Below, piece after piece: positions 26,145-38,208 of a stretch of DNA of 64,000 nucleotides. The first letter of the stretch is position 1. Each line of letters opens with the position of its first letter. Origin of the DNA: Capitella teleta (Eukaryota > Annelida > Polychaeta > Capitellidae); the NCBI GenBank assembly GCA_000328365.1, contig KB302196.1, forward strand, positions 62,001-126,000. The letters are read 5' to 3'. The notes under the pieces are model-generated. The model was not told the DNA's origin, made no database searches, and saw only the letters and a list, made by a program, of their open reading frames with translations. The translations under genes and the position numbers were made by a program.

Positions 26145-26840
26145 CAGGGGTCAGCATCTCATATTGGGCGGAGGGCCGTATCAGGATAAAGCCACATGGC
26201 AAAGGGCCAAACCAGATACCTAATAAACTATAATAGCTAATGAATTAACTAGCTAATGAATTAACTATACAGTGTTTATTCTAGGATTTTCACAGGGCAT
26301 GGTTTTTCCATAAGATTTAGGACAAGAAAAATATAGAGAAGCTGTATGATTGTGACAAAGGCACAGAAGCATGCTGGCAAGCACCGATAAGGGGGTTAGG
26401 GTTTTTTTTTTGTCTAAAACCGAGCAGCAAAGTCTAAAATCTGGGCAGTTTGATAGGGATTTCCCTTACTTATAAAAAATATCAAAACCTCACAAACAAT
26501 GAAGACAGGCTTTTCTCAAGACAGTTAATGCATTCAATTGGTATGTGATTTGTAAATTTTTCAGAGGTGATGCTTCTTCTGGCGATACCAATCACCAGCA
26601 GCATCCCATCAGGGAAACTCAGTTTACTATTTTGGGCGTCAGAAAGAAAAACATTATGATTATACTCAATACACTTTGATGGATTTTGGCTTTCAAGGTG
26701 ACTAGCTATTAAATGGTTTCGTGTTGAAGGTAAATGATATAACACTACCATTTTCTGGTACAGTCTTCATAGTAAACAAATTGTGAGTCTTTTACTTGTG
26801 GGCCGGATCCAGACCGAGGCCCAGCAGATGCCGACCCCTG
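26145..26840. mobile_element. Non-autonomous hAT-superfamily element with 8-bp target duplication
   Basis: The ends are inverted: CAGGGGTCAGCATCT at the left and, read from the other strand, CAGGGGTCGGCATCT at the right (14 of 15). The flanks ATATACAC (26137-26144) and ATATACAT (26841-26848) form an 8-bp target duplication with one mismatch. Eight-base duplications and CAGGGGTC-type ends are typical of hAT elements. At 696 bp it is too short to encode a transposase, and its 89-codon minus-strand frame matches nothing I know. A 16-bp unit is tandemly doubled near 26231-26263. Confidence 0.9.
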
Positions 26841-27460
26841 ATATACATGGTGTATACATGTAATGTCGAATATTGAATGCTAATATTTCATAGGCAGTAG
26901 AAAGTTTGAATCAACGTATCTTTGAATATTTTACAAGATCTTGTAATATATCTCAACATGGAGTGATGATAATTTTTAATGATTAAGAAAATAAATAATA
27001 TCCAACATTATTTATATGGAGTTTTGGGACTTACACAATAGATAGTCTTTAAAATATATGTTGCATACATGATGAACATTAGTGAATCCATAATTACATA
27101 ATGTCAGGCCCTATTAATCAACCCTCCTCCATTCCCTAGAACACAGGGGGATTAGCAAAAGGGCCAGATTACATTTCAGACCACGAATTGATGAAAATTA
27201 GATGCTGTCCAAAAGCAATGTAGAGACAATTTGTAACTAAAGGATGGTGATTGTGGGCTCTCATTTAATGCATGTGTATGTGAATTAGCTGCAAGTCAAA
27301 ATGATTCACTTCTCCACTTGTAACTCGTGTTGTTCGTTCTGCTCCTAAACATCGCCTAACTGAGCAACCATTTGAATTGGAGCAAGCCAACCATGAAGAA
27401 AAAAAAAGGAATCGATAAGGCGACAATATCCGCATTTGATTCTTTCATTTAATTAACTAC

Positions 27461-27713
27461 TTACTGTAGAAGTACTAATATTGGCGAGGGATTTAATTTG
27501 GCAAATTTGGCAAATTGAAAAAAAAATTGCCATTTTTAATATCGCCAATACAGAAGCATATGGATGACAGAAGTTGCAATAAGTGGTTTCTTTAGGAGTT
27601 TAGGAGTTTCTTTTTTTCAACTTTGAGATTCACCAAACTTAATATTGCCAATATAATCAAAATTTAGAAAACGCCAAATATTATATTCGGCAATCTAAGT
27701 AAGTGTACAGTAA
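27461..27713. mobile_element. MITE with TACTGTA termini
   Basis: The ends TTACTGTAGAAGTACT (left) and TTACTGTACACTTACT (right, other strand) are inverted, and both are followed by TTGGCGA or TTGCCGA-type stretches. The inside is AT-rich with repeated GCCAAT/ATTGGC words. The build, TA at both ends and 253 bp length suggest a Tc1/mariner-related MITE. Similar ACTGTAGAA elements are common in marine invertebrate genomes. Family placement is an inference. Confidence 0.65.
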
Positions 27714-28963
27714 ATGTCAAAAGAGCAGAAGATTAGCGATGCTTGATGACGTAAAAGGAGAAAGAGTGTGAAGGAGATGGTGCCAGACCAAAACAAATGG
27801 CGCATGGCTGTGCATGCCGGACCTGCCCCAAGGCAGACCACCTGAAGAAGATTCGATGATTGATTAATTAATTAATTAAAGTCATACCTGCCATAGATAG
27901 CACTATGGGCACTTTAAAGGGAATTCCATGTATGCAAATATTGTTTAAACTTCAATTCATAAATATGGAGACTAGCCTTATCATAATATAGAGAGGACGT
28001 AACCCCTGAAAAGTGTCCACCTACTGTACAGTCATCGTGGTTGTCAGTTAAGAAACTTGAGAACCATGCAGATTGATTTCAAATTTGTTAAGAACATGGT
28101 CCTTTACTATCACACGAAGCATTGAAATGAAAAATTGACAGGTAATATTTTAATTGAATGTGAATGAAAAAGTATTATAGCATGCACAAAAAACCGCAGA
28201 TCTGAGATAACAACAGATCTAAGCTGCCTAACAATTCAATAACATACCGGGTATAGCTATTGACATTGGTGACAATTATGGTTTATGGCATACATGTAAA
28301 AAACCGCCTTGATGAACACTGGAAACGTCTACCCTTAAAATACACCTGGGAAGATCTAGCCCCTCTCTCTCATGCGCACGCTCAGTAAAGTCACAAATTA
28401 AGATCTGGTCTTAGAGGCAATGTGGATGTGCCTGCGACCAGTACGTCTTAAGGTATCCTAGGGTAAGGTATGTATGATAGTATCATAGTATGGCCCAATT
28501 TCATTCAACTGAAACGGACAAACAACTGGCGATTATTCAGTCACAATCAATCGCCAGATCACCAAGATGATTCAATATCATGAGTCTGATGTCATGATCA
28601 TAGTCATCACTGTCAGTGTCATGAGAGCGAGCTTGCGTCTGAGCGATAATGCATTGACGTGGTGCGCACAATCACGGTAAACATATAATTCGAGGCGGTC
28701 AAACACATGTAAATCATATGTCCGCACAGATATCCTATTAATTTAGGAAGTCGTCCAGCGAAAAAAGTCAACTCACTGGATACATTTGGGAAAACTACAT
28801 TTACATCAAGGTTCCATTGGTGAACTGGATAACATTGACTTTCTCTACGACTCAAAGATTCCTTTAGTCGGATGTCAACAAAGCCATGTGCTCAAAGATG
28901 TCAATTTCACTCATTCTCATTCAAATGATTTCAAAGACATGTAACAACGCTGAAATACAGTAC

Positions 28964-29055
28964 CTTGTTTAGCCGGAGAAGAAGACACTGCTGAGGATAT
29001 TGTCAGATGCAAAGTGAACCACTACGACGGTGGCGGCTTTCCTTAGTGTTTCCTA
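28964..29055 (-). other. Possible non-coding first exon of HMG-CoA synthase
   Basis: A donor (AACAAG followed by GTACTG) at 28958-28963 could join the acceptor before the HMG-CoA synthase start codon. A TGCATAAG box and a CCACGCCC (Sp1/KLF-like) box lie just upstream on this strand. The upstream edge is arbitrary. There is no coding evidence to confirm it. Confidence 0.3.
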
Positions 29056-29342
29056 CTTATGCAGAGAATAAACCGGACCTTTCGATCCGCCATGCATAAT
29101 TAAGCTAAGCCACGCCCATTCAATCCATAACACACCCTTGATGTCTCGAACTTGTTGTTGATTCCGCCTGTTTTGACGTCGCGAATAATGATTATCGAAT
29201 CGACAGGACTTTATATCAATTTATTTACTTTTTGTAGGCTTTATGAGGAAATTATACACTTACTTCTCCAATATGTTAAAAACAAGTTTTCATCGTACAC
29301 CACAGTCTTCGATGCCTTACGATGATATGCAGTAGTTTGTAT

Positions 29343-29390
29343 CACGTGTAGAGTCAGGCAATGGCGGTGGCGTCATGAACGTCAGCCAAT
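29343..29390. promoter_or_regulatory. Promoter-like box cluster: CACGTG, two CGTCA, CCAAT
   Basis: Within 48 bp lie an E-box CACGTG (29343-29348), CRE half-sites CGTCA (29371-29375 and 29380-29384) and CCAAT (29386-29390). On the minus strand this reads ATTGGCTGACG, a common NF-Y plus CREB layout. It could serve HMG-CoA synthase on the minus strand, or nothing at all. Confidence 0.3.
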
Positions 29391-30349
29391 GGAGAGGCAA
29401 CAGAGGCCATCTGCATATCTTGTGATATAGGCTCTACTCACTGGTCATAGCAGAGTCTGTCGATCACTGACGACACCACGAACAAGAACGTGTGGTAGAC
29501 TTCTGTGTTACAAGAAGAAATCGCTGTTTATTAATGATTATTAATCGATGTTGCCTAAGTTGACCACCATAATTATCGCGGTGCTCATTGCGGATCGATC
29601 GAGTGAGAAAGAAAAAAAAATCTCAAATTAAGAATCAAATTGTAATTTTAACCATATTAAACATTATTAGAAACCCCCACTTGCATAGCCCACAAATAAT
29701 TATTACGATAACAATATTAATACTCTAGCAATATTAATATAATTAATACCGTCATGTCACCACACAATAACTGGCTTAATTACTGGCTGACAATCTTGGG
29801 TGTAATTTGTTACCGTTGCAAGAGTGTTTCCACAGATAATTCGATCAATTTTGCAGAATGCCCAATTTGATCTCCCATGGGTAGGCCTATATGGTTTATA
29901 ATTATGTCTATAATAAACTACAAAATATATTAAATGTAGGCTAATTGTAGTTATGTGCACCATTCAATGATGCCAGTCACTCGATTAGTGACGGCCTGAA
30001 TGATGCTCATGCATTGAATTATCACTGGCTGATTAATTAAGCCGAATAATTCAGTCGCGCATGCGTGGTGACCTCCCAAATTTAGTTCCATAAACTCACA
30101 TCCAATATTAAGAGTAGGCCTACTTGAGCATGAGTTATAAATCAGGGAATACTTTATTAGCCCCACAATTTCAAATTATAATTTTAGCCATGCGTGACCA
30201 TAACATTACATCCCTGACAATTTTAAAGTTAGAAATCGCAAATTAGGATGTTAGAGGCTCTATTTAAAGCCGTATATACAGTACAGTAGTGTTTCAAAAT
30301 TAAGAGTCAACAGCTGAATCATCATCACGTGTAGATAGATGTCTTATGT

Positions 30350-30450
30350 GTATATATATATATATATATATATAGCGCAAGCCTAGCTCCCCAAGGGTAG
30401 CGGAGCAGTTCCCACACACGCTACGGCTTGGGGAGCTAGCGCAAGCCTAC
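30350..30450. repeat. (TA)n microsatellite followed by an inverted and direct repeat
   Basis: After the TA run (about 30350-30374), TAGCTCCCCAAG at 30384-30395 is the exact inverse of CTTGGGGAGCTA at 30427-30438. The word GCGCAAGCCTA occurs directly at 30375 and again at about 30439. The 12-bp arms could form a hairpin with a 31-base loop. Confidence 0.8.
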
Positions 30451-32730
30451 CTCAATTAAGTTGTTGAATCGTTTACATTGTGCAACACCCAGTTGGCTGC
30501 TCCGACTGGTGGTGTGACCGTCGTCTGCTCGTTAGAAAGTGGAATCGTTTCGTGGCATCGGCTATATTTTCTGTAAACCCGGCGGTATCCGAGCCCAAAC
30601 GGGAAAATTCAGGATGATCGTAGCTTACATCTTGGGAAATAAGTTTTCTGATATGTTTCCTTCTCCAGATGACGTTATTAAGGAAGCAAGTGTTGATATA
30701 TCAACCGGGTTAGTTGACATACGACAGCGAGATGGGGGTCCGATTTGTCTGTGCTACAAACAGGTATACTTTTTTTGATTCCGCATTTTCATCTTCATTT
30801 CCCATTATTTGAACATCATAACATGAACCACTAAACTTTTAGTCTGTTACCGAGAGTCGATCATCAATGGTGAGAACAAAGAAACAGACGCATAACGAAT
30901 TTGCAGAAAAACAGTTCGGTTTCATGGAAAGGAACTCGTGACGTTATCTGCTGTCTGAGAACACTCGCTGAAAGGGACACGCATCCAGACAAGACATGAA
31001 CCCTTGTTTTAATTATTGACTACACTAATTAAGACATTTGACACTCCGCGGAATCAAATATGAACGCGTAATCGAATTGTTAAAAGCGCTTGATATCGAC
31101 AGAAAATATTCTAATGGGATTGTGGGAACACCGGTAACAGACGGCGTTTGTGAGATTTGATAACCATTTGGGGCGCCCAGTGAAGTGAGTTAATTAAAGA
31201 CCACGTATGCCATCAACCGAGAGATAGTCCAGTCAATAAAGGGTTTGATCCGCACAAAATTGTTACCTAAATTCGGACTTTTCGATTTCTATTGGTTCCT
31301 AAATCGAATCAGTCATCGTATGTTAGAGTTGGTCTATTAACTATGGGGTCTTCACCACAGATAACATGCACTACCGAATACAGAATACTCTCTGCTTTGT
31401 TTTTATTCTAGGAGATAAGCATTAGTGCTACTGCCACAGCAATATATAGCACTCTCAAACAAAACAATAATACGAGCGCGTTGCCTTAATTATGAGTTCA
31501 AAGAACCTTATCCATGGTCCGGGGCCCCGTTTGCCGCCAAAGTGAAAATATCGCGGAATGATGAGTGCACTCTATTGAGATAAATCGGCATAAATGTTGA
31601 TGAAAATGAAATAGAAATGATAGGAATATAGCAGCATGACATGTTAAACTAAACTTATCAAATATTTAGTTATCTTATCTTCGTGTGATTTTTATACTGA
31701 TATCTGTTTTGTAAATATTTCTCAGAAATACTTAGCACCATTGGAAAGCATTGAGATCTTTAAAGGGAGGGAGAACTGGTTAAAAATGGACTTTGAGTCG
31801 TTATTTGATGCACCAAAAATGATTCCTATGCCTGGCCCACACAAAGAATATCATCCCTAACGATTTTGCGGGAGATATATTGCTAATTAGGCGTGACGTC
31901 AGGAGCTGTGATGAAACACCGAGTTCCCCATCTTTTACAATGAGCCTCGTCATATGAGCGTGTCCTGCGACTAAACCCCTGGATATTTTTTTATTTTCTT
32001 TTTGGAAATAGATAGAATAATCGTTTTGCCACCAGTCAGGCGCGAAAAAAAAAATATTTTCCGCTATTTTTCTTATTTTAACAAGCGATTTTCTATGACA
32101 CCTACCATGTTTCTCATCCTGAAACAGTGAAAAGGTCAGCCAGAGTGCACCACGCATGCGCTTTCGTTTCGTAAACAACAAAGATGTCCTTTTATGGCGA
32201 AGATGATCTGCTCTGATTGGCTGAAATCGATAGCTTCACGAGGGGAACGGGACCAATCACGGCAAGCCCTCAGCTGACGTTTGCCTTCTATACTTTGTAA
32301 TGGAAGCTATTCTTACATAGGCGCAATGTTAACCCCGATATTCGGAATGCATTATTTTCTTACGCTTGCATCCAGGCATGGTGTTTTTGGCACGGAATGC
32401 TATCAATTGGTGCTATGAGTCAACAGAACATCACTTAAAATTCAGTTCCCCATCCCTTAACATGGAGTAGATTGACTACTTTTGGCCCACTCTGTATTTG
32501 ATAAACACATAATGCACGTATTGGAAATTGCGTGGGCTGCAATCTGATGTAAGTTTCAAGCCGCTAACTATAGCAAATGCGACGAAGATGCGAGGTCAGT
32601 TTCAAAATCGATGTCTGGGAACAATTTTTTTCCCCCGCTAAAATCCAACAAATACCGTGAAATTACGTGCTATACTGGATCATTCCTTGAGAGTAACACC
32701 CATTAAACATTCTGGGTACACTAACAGTGT

Positions 32731-32780
32731 NNNNNNNNNNNNNNNNNNNNNNNNNNNNNNNNNNNNNNNNNNNNNNNNNN
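32731..32780. other. Assembly gap of 50 N
   Basis: Fifty unknown bases beside a T-rich run at about 32790-32818. True size and content are unknown, and frames that span the gap are meaningless. Confidence 1.
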
Positions 32781-33910
32781 CACTGAATCTTTTTTTTTTC
32801 TTTTTTTTTTTTTTTTTCAGCAAATGTCCTGATTTCATGTCCAATTTTAGGTGTTTTCGTAGCGCGGATTGTAGCGGGATTTTGGTTTTGTTATGCGGCT
32901 TCCAATTCTGCATCTGATATACTAAATATAAATTATGTTGCAATTTTGGTACAGGTTGGACTTGGGGGCCAAGCGACGATCGAACGACCCGACCCCGGCT
33001 TTTTTGTTCGAATTTGGGGCGTTGTTCGGAATTAAGTGGCTCATGAGATTCAGTGAAATGCTGCGGTTTTCTCTGATGAAATACCGACGCAGGATCACAA
33101 TTTCCAGTCGTTGTCTTTGATGAAGCAAATTCCATACTAGTACATCATCGCATAAATTCCTTGTGAGAGAGAGATCAAAACTCACTGTTGGCCAAGGGAG
33201 GAAATTGATGTTGATTGTTTTCGAATCATCGGATGATGAGCATCGCCGATGTTGCTCAAACCATTTCCAGTGAGTCAGGCAGTGTCTTCCAGTACAAGAG
33301 GTTTGGATACCAGGACTTATATACCGGAATAGGCAATCTGGTCTCTCTCAGCTGACGGTGCCTGGGTGCATGAACGCTGCATGCGGTCAGTTGAGGGGCT
33401 TCTGGAGGTCTCTACTGTGGTTAGCTGATTGCATGCTATTTGGAGGTCTTTGACTTCTTAGGTTTTCAATCATGAATTAAGGGGAGGCAGTGATCTGAAT
33501 GGACCTTTGGGTGCTTCCTTGATTTTCTGTCACATATGGATGTATCAAAACTTCTTGTAGGCATTATTATGTAATAAGACAGCCATTTCAGGCAGACAGA
33601 TCCTGTAACTTGAGGGCCTACATACTAGCCAGCCAAGACCTACATGTACATGATAAAGACTAAAAGCCATAAATCATAACTGCATTGCCTAAACTGATAT
33701 TCCATATGGATCTACGACACTGGACTACACAGATGTACGAGAATTTCATGGATCAGAATATCAAATGCCTTTGGTGAATGTCTAATTATGAAGAAAATAT
33801 CCAACAAAAATAATTACAAAAAAGAAATGAAATTTAGAATATCAAAAATATAATAATAATTATTGACAATTAGTTTACATATTTACAAATAAATGATTCA
33901 TCAACAGAAG

Positions 33911-36551
33911 TCAAGTGATTCTTGATTTAGAAGGAAAGTACGTGGAAGCCAGGGGTACAGGGGTCGTGCTGGCGCTCCTTGGTGCTGGCATCTCTGCTGC
34001 TTTGCTGGTGGACGTCATTTTCCTTAACGGAGCCTCTTCACCATAACTCAGGTATTTGTTGTCCAAGACGGGTTCACTGTTGGCGCTATGGTTGGCCATT
34101 GGGACGGGTTGCAGAGCGGGGGAAGGGATGGGGGTGGTGCCCTCCTCAGGAATGGTGCCAGCCAGGCTCAGGGGGCTGGTCTTAGTCACGGGCAGCCTGC
34201 TCTGGGGGCGCGGCTGGAATTGCACCTGGAGGCAGAAGGGCCATCATAGAACAATGGATTTGATGATGCAGAAGAAACGCTCACATGTGGCCTAGTGTTG
34301 GAGGCAGTGGACAGAGGAGAAGGAGTCACAGCGGAGGAACGAGTTGAGTCAAAGTGCTGATGATGAGAGATCAGTTTAGAAATTAAGAATAAAAAAGATG
34401 ATCTTACCATTTGCCTGGAATTAGTTAATGAGGACGCGACACTGGAACCCATCTCAAATGGACCATGACTGGCACTACCCGAGCGTGTGGTCAATTGTGA
34501 ATCAGTGATTTGCCGATTCAACCAGTTAATCACTGTACAAAAAATTATAAAATATATAACAATGCAAGAATCTTAAGATCAGCTACTCACCATTTTCATT
34601 AGTCTTTAAGAGCTGTTTGCTTTCTTCCAACTTCTGCATTGTGTTATCTAAGGATTCATTCAACTTCTTGTTCTGTGAAAAAAATAACGTTTATTGAAAT
34701 TTGAGGAATTCAAGCTTTTTCCCTGCCTCATCTTCCTGGTTACGAAGCGACAGATTCGCTTGATTTAGCTCTTTCTTAATCTCATCAATATCTTTATTTT
34801 TCTCCACCAATAATTTCTCTTGTTCTGCTGTAACTTGCGTTCGCAACTTCAGCTGTAATCACAAACATTTTTCAGTACAAAAAATACCAATAGCACTGAC
34901 CCTACCTTGGTGTGGTAGTTTTTAATTTCTCCTTGGAGTTTTTTTATGATTTCATTCCCCTTAACTAACTCATCAGTCAGAGTTTTAATAGAAGCTTCCA
35001 GTTTGGACACATGGCGTTTCTTCCTATCAAGTTCATCCTCATGCTTTTTCTGTAAATTACAAGAATACATAAATCACACACGCGATTGCCACAGTCTACC
35101 AACTTTGTAGTTTTGCTCTGTCCCCAGTAAATCTGTCGTTCGCTGCATGACGGTTTCTTTGTCCTTCACCTCTTGTTCTGTCACTGCTAATTTCAGCTTC
35201 AACTGATTGTTGAGTTTATCCTGTTCGTGTAAGCGTGAATCCATGACTGAGTTCTGGTGTCGCAGGGATGACAGCTCGTGTCGATCCCTCTCTTGCTCCT
35301 CTTCCAATGTATTCAATTTCGCCCGCAATTCCCGCAAAGACGCCTCATTCTGGAATTTCCTCTCAGTGAGTTCCTGTTCAACAGGTCACCCGTTACGATA
35401 ATTCAATAACCCAAATTGATTCATACTTTGGATGTGCTCTCAGCTTTGTTTAACCGAGACTCAAGTTTACTCAACATTTGAGAATGGTCATGTTCCAGCT
35501 GCCGTTTCTCAGAGTCATATCTCTGCTGCATTGAATTCTGTGTCTGCAAGTAAAAAAAACACTATGGACCATTCATAATGTTTTGCTTTAAACTGACCTG
35601 TAAGCTTTTTTCACGCTCAGCATTCAGTTCTTGCATGTGTTGGGAGCTGACATCTTTTGATCTCGAAGTCCAATCCCTCTTAAGGGCATCTAATTCCATG
35701 GTTCTGGACGATAGGGCCTCACGAGCTTGCCGTAACTGAGTGCTGAGATCGGACTCAGTTCGAGCCAGTCTGTCTTTCAATCCGACATTCTCATCCTAGT
35801 GAGTAAAAATATGAAAAAAGGAATGACGATAAAGGAAAAAAAACCTTCAGATGTTCTAAACATTTCGCTAGGAATTTCTTCACATCAGCGTCCTGTCCCG
35901 GCAAGAACTTGAGAGCTAAGTGGGTCAGGTGCTTAAATGGGTTTGTTTCAATTATGTTCAGAGTTGCAATAGCGTTCCCAGAACCGCTGCTCGTCCATAA
36001 TTCTAAGATGAATCTAATCAAAAGAAATCAGGATTGAATAACTCTGAAATGCAGAATAGCAGATGGATTTACTTGGGGCATTCTTTGGATTCTTCCTGGC
36101 TGCACATATCAAGCAACTGCACAAGGCGTTGGGGAAAGGCACTGAAATCAACCAGTAATCCTTGCTGCGCTCTCAGGCTGAATAACAATAAGATACATAT
36201 ACTGTCGACAGGAAAATAAATTCTGACCTCTGAAAATCTTCTTCAGTTAACCTCAAAGTGTACAGAAAGAATAAATCAGAATCATCCGTCAAACGCATCA
36301 CCAACTCCTGAAAGTGGAAACTCACAGTAATATACTTTAAATGATCTGAGAACATACCTTCTTGTTGCTGAGGGAGGCGTTAGTGTGCAACTCCAATGAC
36401 ACCTGAATCTGGGCTCTCCTGAAAAAGATGTTTTAGTTCCTTGCACTGAGGGGAAGAGCAGCAGCGGTTTGCACCTTTCATCTCTGTCAGCACATTTCAT
36501 GCCAATGAGGATCTTTTTGCTGTACATTTCTTCAATCCCAGCAGACGCCAT
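33911..36551 (-). CDS. SASS6: SAS-6, centriole cartwheel assembly protein, complete
   Basis: Builds the ninefold cartwheel hub of the centriole by head-to-head oligomerisation of coiled-coil dimers. Fourteen coding exons: 36475-36551, 36358-36418, 36228-36307, 36073-36177, 35845-36013, 35598-35795, 35427-35543, 35104-35373, 34906-35049, 34727-34852, 34591-34672, 34408-34532, 34285-34356 and 33911-34225; phases all agree, 646 aa (human 657). The N-terminal head keeps [25 protein letters not shown] and NPFKHLTHL, whose Phe134 equals the Phe131 needed for head dimerisation in vertebrates. A long coiled coil follows (about residues 165-480), with [10 protein letters not shown] and [10 protein letters not shown] conserved, then a Ser/Pro-rich tail ending near STYFPSKS, like the human tail. 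The intron after exon 10 starts with GC instead of GT. TTTACAG just before the start codon suggests a spliced 5'UTR. Upstream lies the divergent XK-related gene. Confidence 0.96.
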
Positions 36552-37007
36552 TTTCTGTAAATATAAACACGAATACGGTAACGGCATGCAAGATCAACGA
36601 TTAGTTTAAAATGGTTAAAACAAAGTGCATTAGAAATTCAGCCTATTTCAAGTATTTGCATCATTATGACTCAATAACTTAAAGAGGACCTCTGTTCATT
36701 TTGGAATCTTTTTCTAATTTTAGATCGATTCTATGGGCTTTTTGTGAGTGACAAAGGGCAATTTTTGAAATTTTTTGGTCAAATGTGAATGATATCCAAG
36801 ACAAATTCAAATACGAATTTTCTGCTCAGGCAGAATAGACTGAAACAAGATGAGTATGAGATTTCTTTTATGAGAACTGCTGAAATATCTGCTCACTCGA
36901 CTTCTCCCATTGTTAACAATAGGATAATTACTTTTTTCACGTCATCACAGTCTGAAATCGAACGCGAGAAGAAAGCGAGATTTTAAACCTCTCAAATTGG
37001 ATATATC

Positions 37008-37710
37008 CAGTGCTTCCAACCTCTAAAAAAAAAAAATTTCCATACTTTTCTCAAAAAATTTCCCTACTCAGCCACTTTTTTTCATAAACCAATGAAGTAG
37101 TGATACAACCGCAATATGCGGCACCAAAAAACTCATAGAACCCATAAAAAGTACATGAATTAAGAAATTCCAAGACTCTATATTGATAATTAGATCATAC
37201 CCACAGATTATGGCTATATGGACTATCAATGAGTGGAAACATGTAAAGACAAACTTTGACCACCTGCAAAACTCCACAAGAAATGCAGTGGGCGTAATTC
37301 GGTCCCATTGACGACTATACAAGCACTGGCCACCAAGCAGTGTAGTCGGCGATTAATTTCTGCCGCTTCCAAGGTTTTGCATTCGCTTCGTTATTGTTTT
37401 CATCGGAGAGAGAAACTTACTCTTCCTCAGATAGTTTTCTCTTAGCGGAGACGGCTGCCATTATTAATCGTTTGTATATGAAGTGCAGCCCTAAAACGCT
37501 CTGCCATTGGTTCAGCCGGTTTGAGCTTTGTAAGCAGCTTTGTGATTGGCCCTTTTCGTTGCATACTAAAGGTGATTTAATATCATAGACATCCAACGTG
37601 CGGCAAGAATTTTAGAATTTCCACACCAATTACTGCATGTCCATACTACCGTAACTAAAGGGTCATTTCCGTGACAAAGTACGGAAATTTCGGAAGGGTT
37701 GGCAGCCCTG
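37008..37710. mobile_element. hAT-like element with degenerate inverted ends
   Basis: The left end CAGTGCTTCCAACC and right end (other strand) CAGGGCTGCCAACC match at 12 of 14. Both are followed by AAATTTCC[A/G]TACTTT. The element is 703 bp and lacks a clean target duplication. Inside, on the minus strand, a start at 37459-37461 opens the frame MAAVSAKRKLSEE, then a donor GTAAGT. Such KRKLxEE starts are familiar from hAT/ZBED-type transposases, so this may be the stump of a deleted transposase exon. Confidence 0.6.
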
Positions 37711-37764
37711 TGTATCTAGGAATTAGCCTACAGCAAGCATAGTCGAAAATATGTCAGTCAAAAG

Positions 37765-38208
37765 TAGAGCTGGCCAAATCATGAAAAAGGCCAAATCGCC
37801 GAAGCCGAAGCTTCGGAAGTCTATTATTCGCCGGAGCCGAAGCCGAAGCCGAATCATTTGCAACTTCTGTAATGAAACATCCTCACTATGCTTGCCTAGA
37901 TAAAAATCCTCTAATTCCACCTTTTATGTGGTTTCTCCCCTCAAATATCCTGCGTGAGTGCATGTACAGGCCTATATATAGTATACTTATTCTACATGTA
38001 GCATTACTATTCAGCCGACAGACTTCATGAATATATATTTGTCTTCCCAATAGAACTGCAGGGTGGTTGTTTACACTTTTTGAGTTTTTTCTGGGTTTTT
38101 CTTTTCACTCTTTGGCTTCGCTTCGACGAAAGCCGAACCACCAAAGCTTCGGGGCTGGGCCATATTCGCCGAATTCCGAAGCCGAATCCGAAGCTTCAGC
38201 CAGCTCTA
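37765..38208. mobile_element. Non-autonomous hAT element with perfect 8-bp target duplication
   Basis: The ends are TAGAGCTGGC at the left and its inverse GCCAGCTCTA at the right. They are flanked by GTCAAAAG on both sides (37757-37764 and 38209-38216), an exact 8-bp duplication as made by hAT transposases. Beneath both ends lie repeated GCCGAA/TTCGGC hexamers (for example 37797-37855 and 38130-38195), probably subterminal transposase-binding repeats. At 444 bp it has no coding capacity. Confidence 0.93.

Larger units (their letters stand above)
24425..28963 (-). other. Probable 4.5-kb first intron of HMG-CoA synthase
   Basis: This interval lies between the acceptor before the start-codon exon and a donor-like site at 28958-28963. 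It holds one hAT-like element (26145-26840), one MITE (27461-27713) and small simple repeats. No other gene is supported. That it is an intron depends on the low-confidence first exon at 28964. Confidence 0.4.
29391..33910. other. Non-genic stretch between HMG-CoA synthase and SAS-6
   Basis: No supported gene. It contains a (TA)n tract with a flanking inverted repeat (30350-30450), an isolated 79-codon plus-strand frame at 30539-30778 that I cannot assign, a 50-N gap and T-rich runs beside that gap. The segment next to 33910 is probably the 3'UTR of SAS-6. Confidence 0.55.

Noticed and set aside
26482-26751. 89-codon frame within the hAT element as a transposase fragment
   Set aside because: No dimerisation-domain or catalytic motif of hAT transposases can be seen; the length is within chance for AT-rich DNA.
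32657-33135. Frames crossing the N gap
   Set aside because: Translation through unknown bases and T runs has no value.
37421-37461. MAAVSAKRKLSEE with a donor site as the first coding exon of SAS-6
   Set aside because: Joined to the SAS-6 start exon it would be in the wrong phase and stop after a few codons. It also lies inside a transposon-like interval. A non-coding role in the 5'UTR is not excluded.
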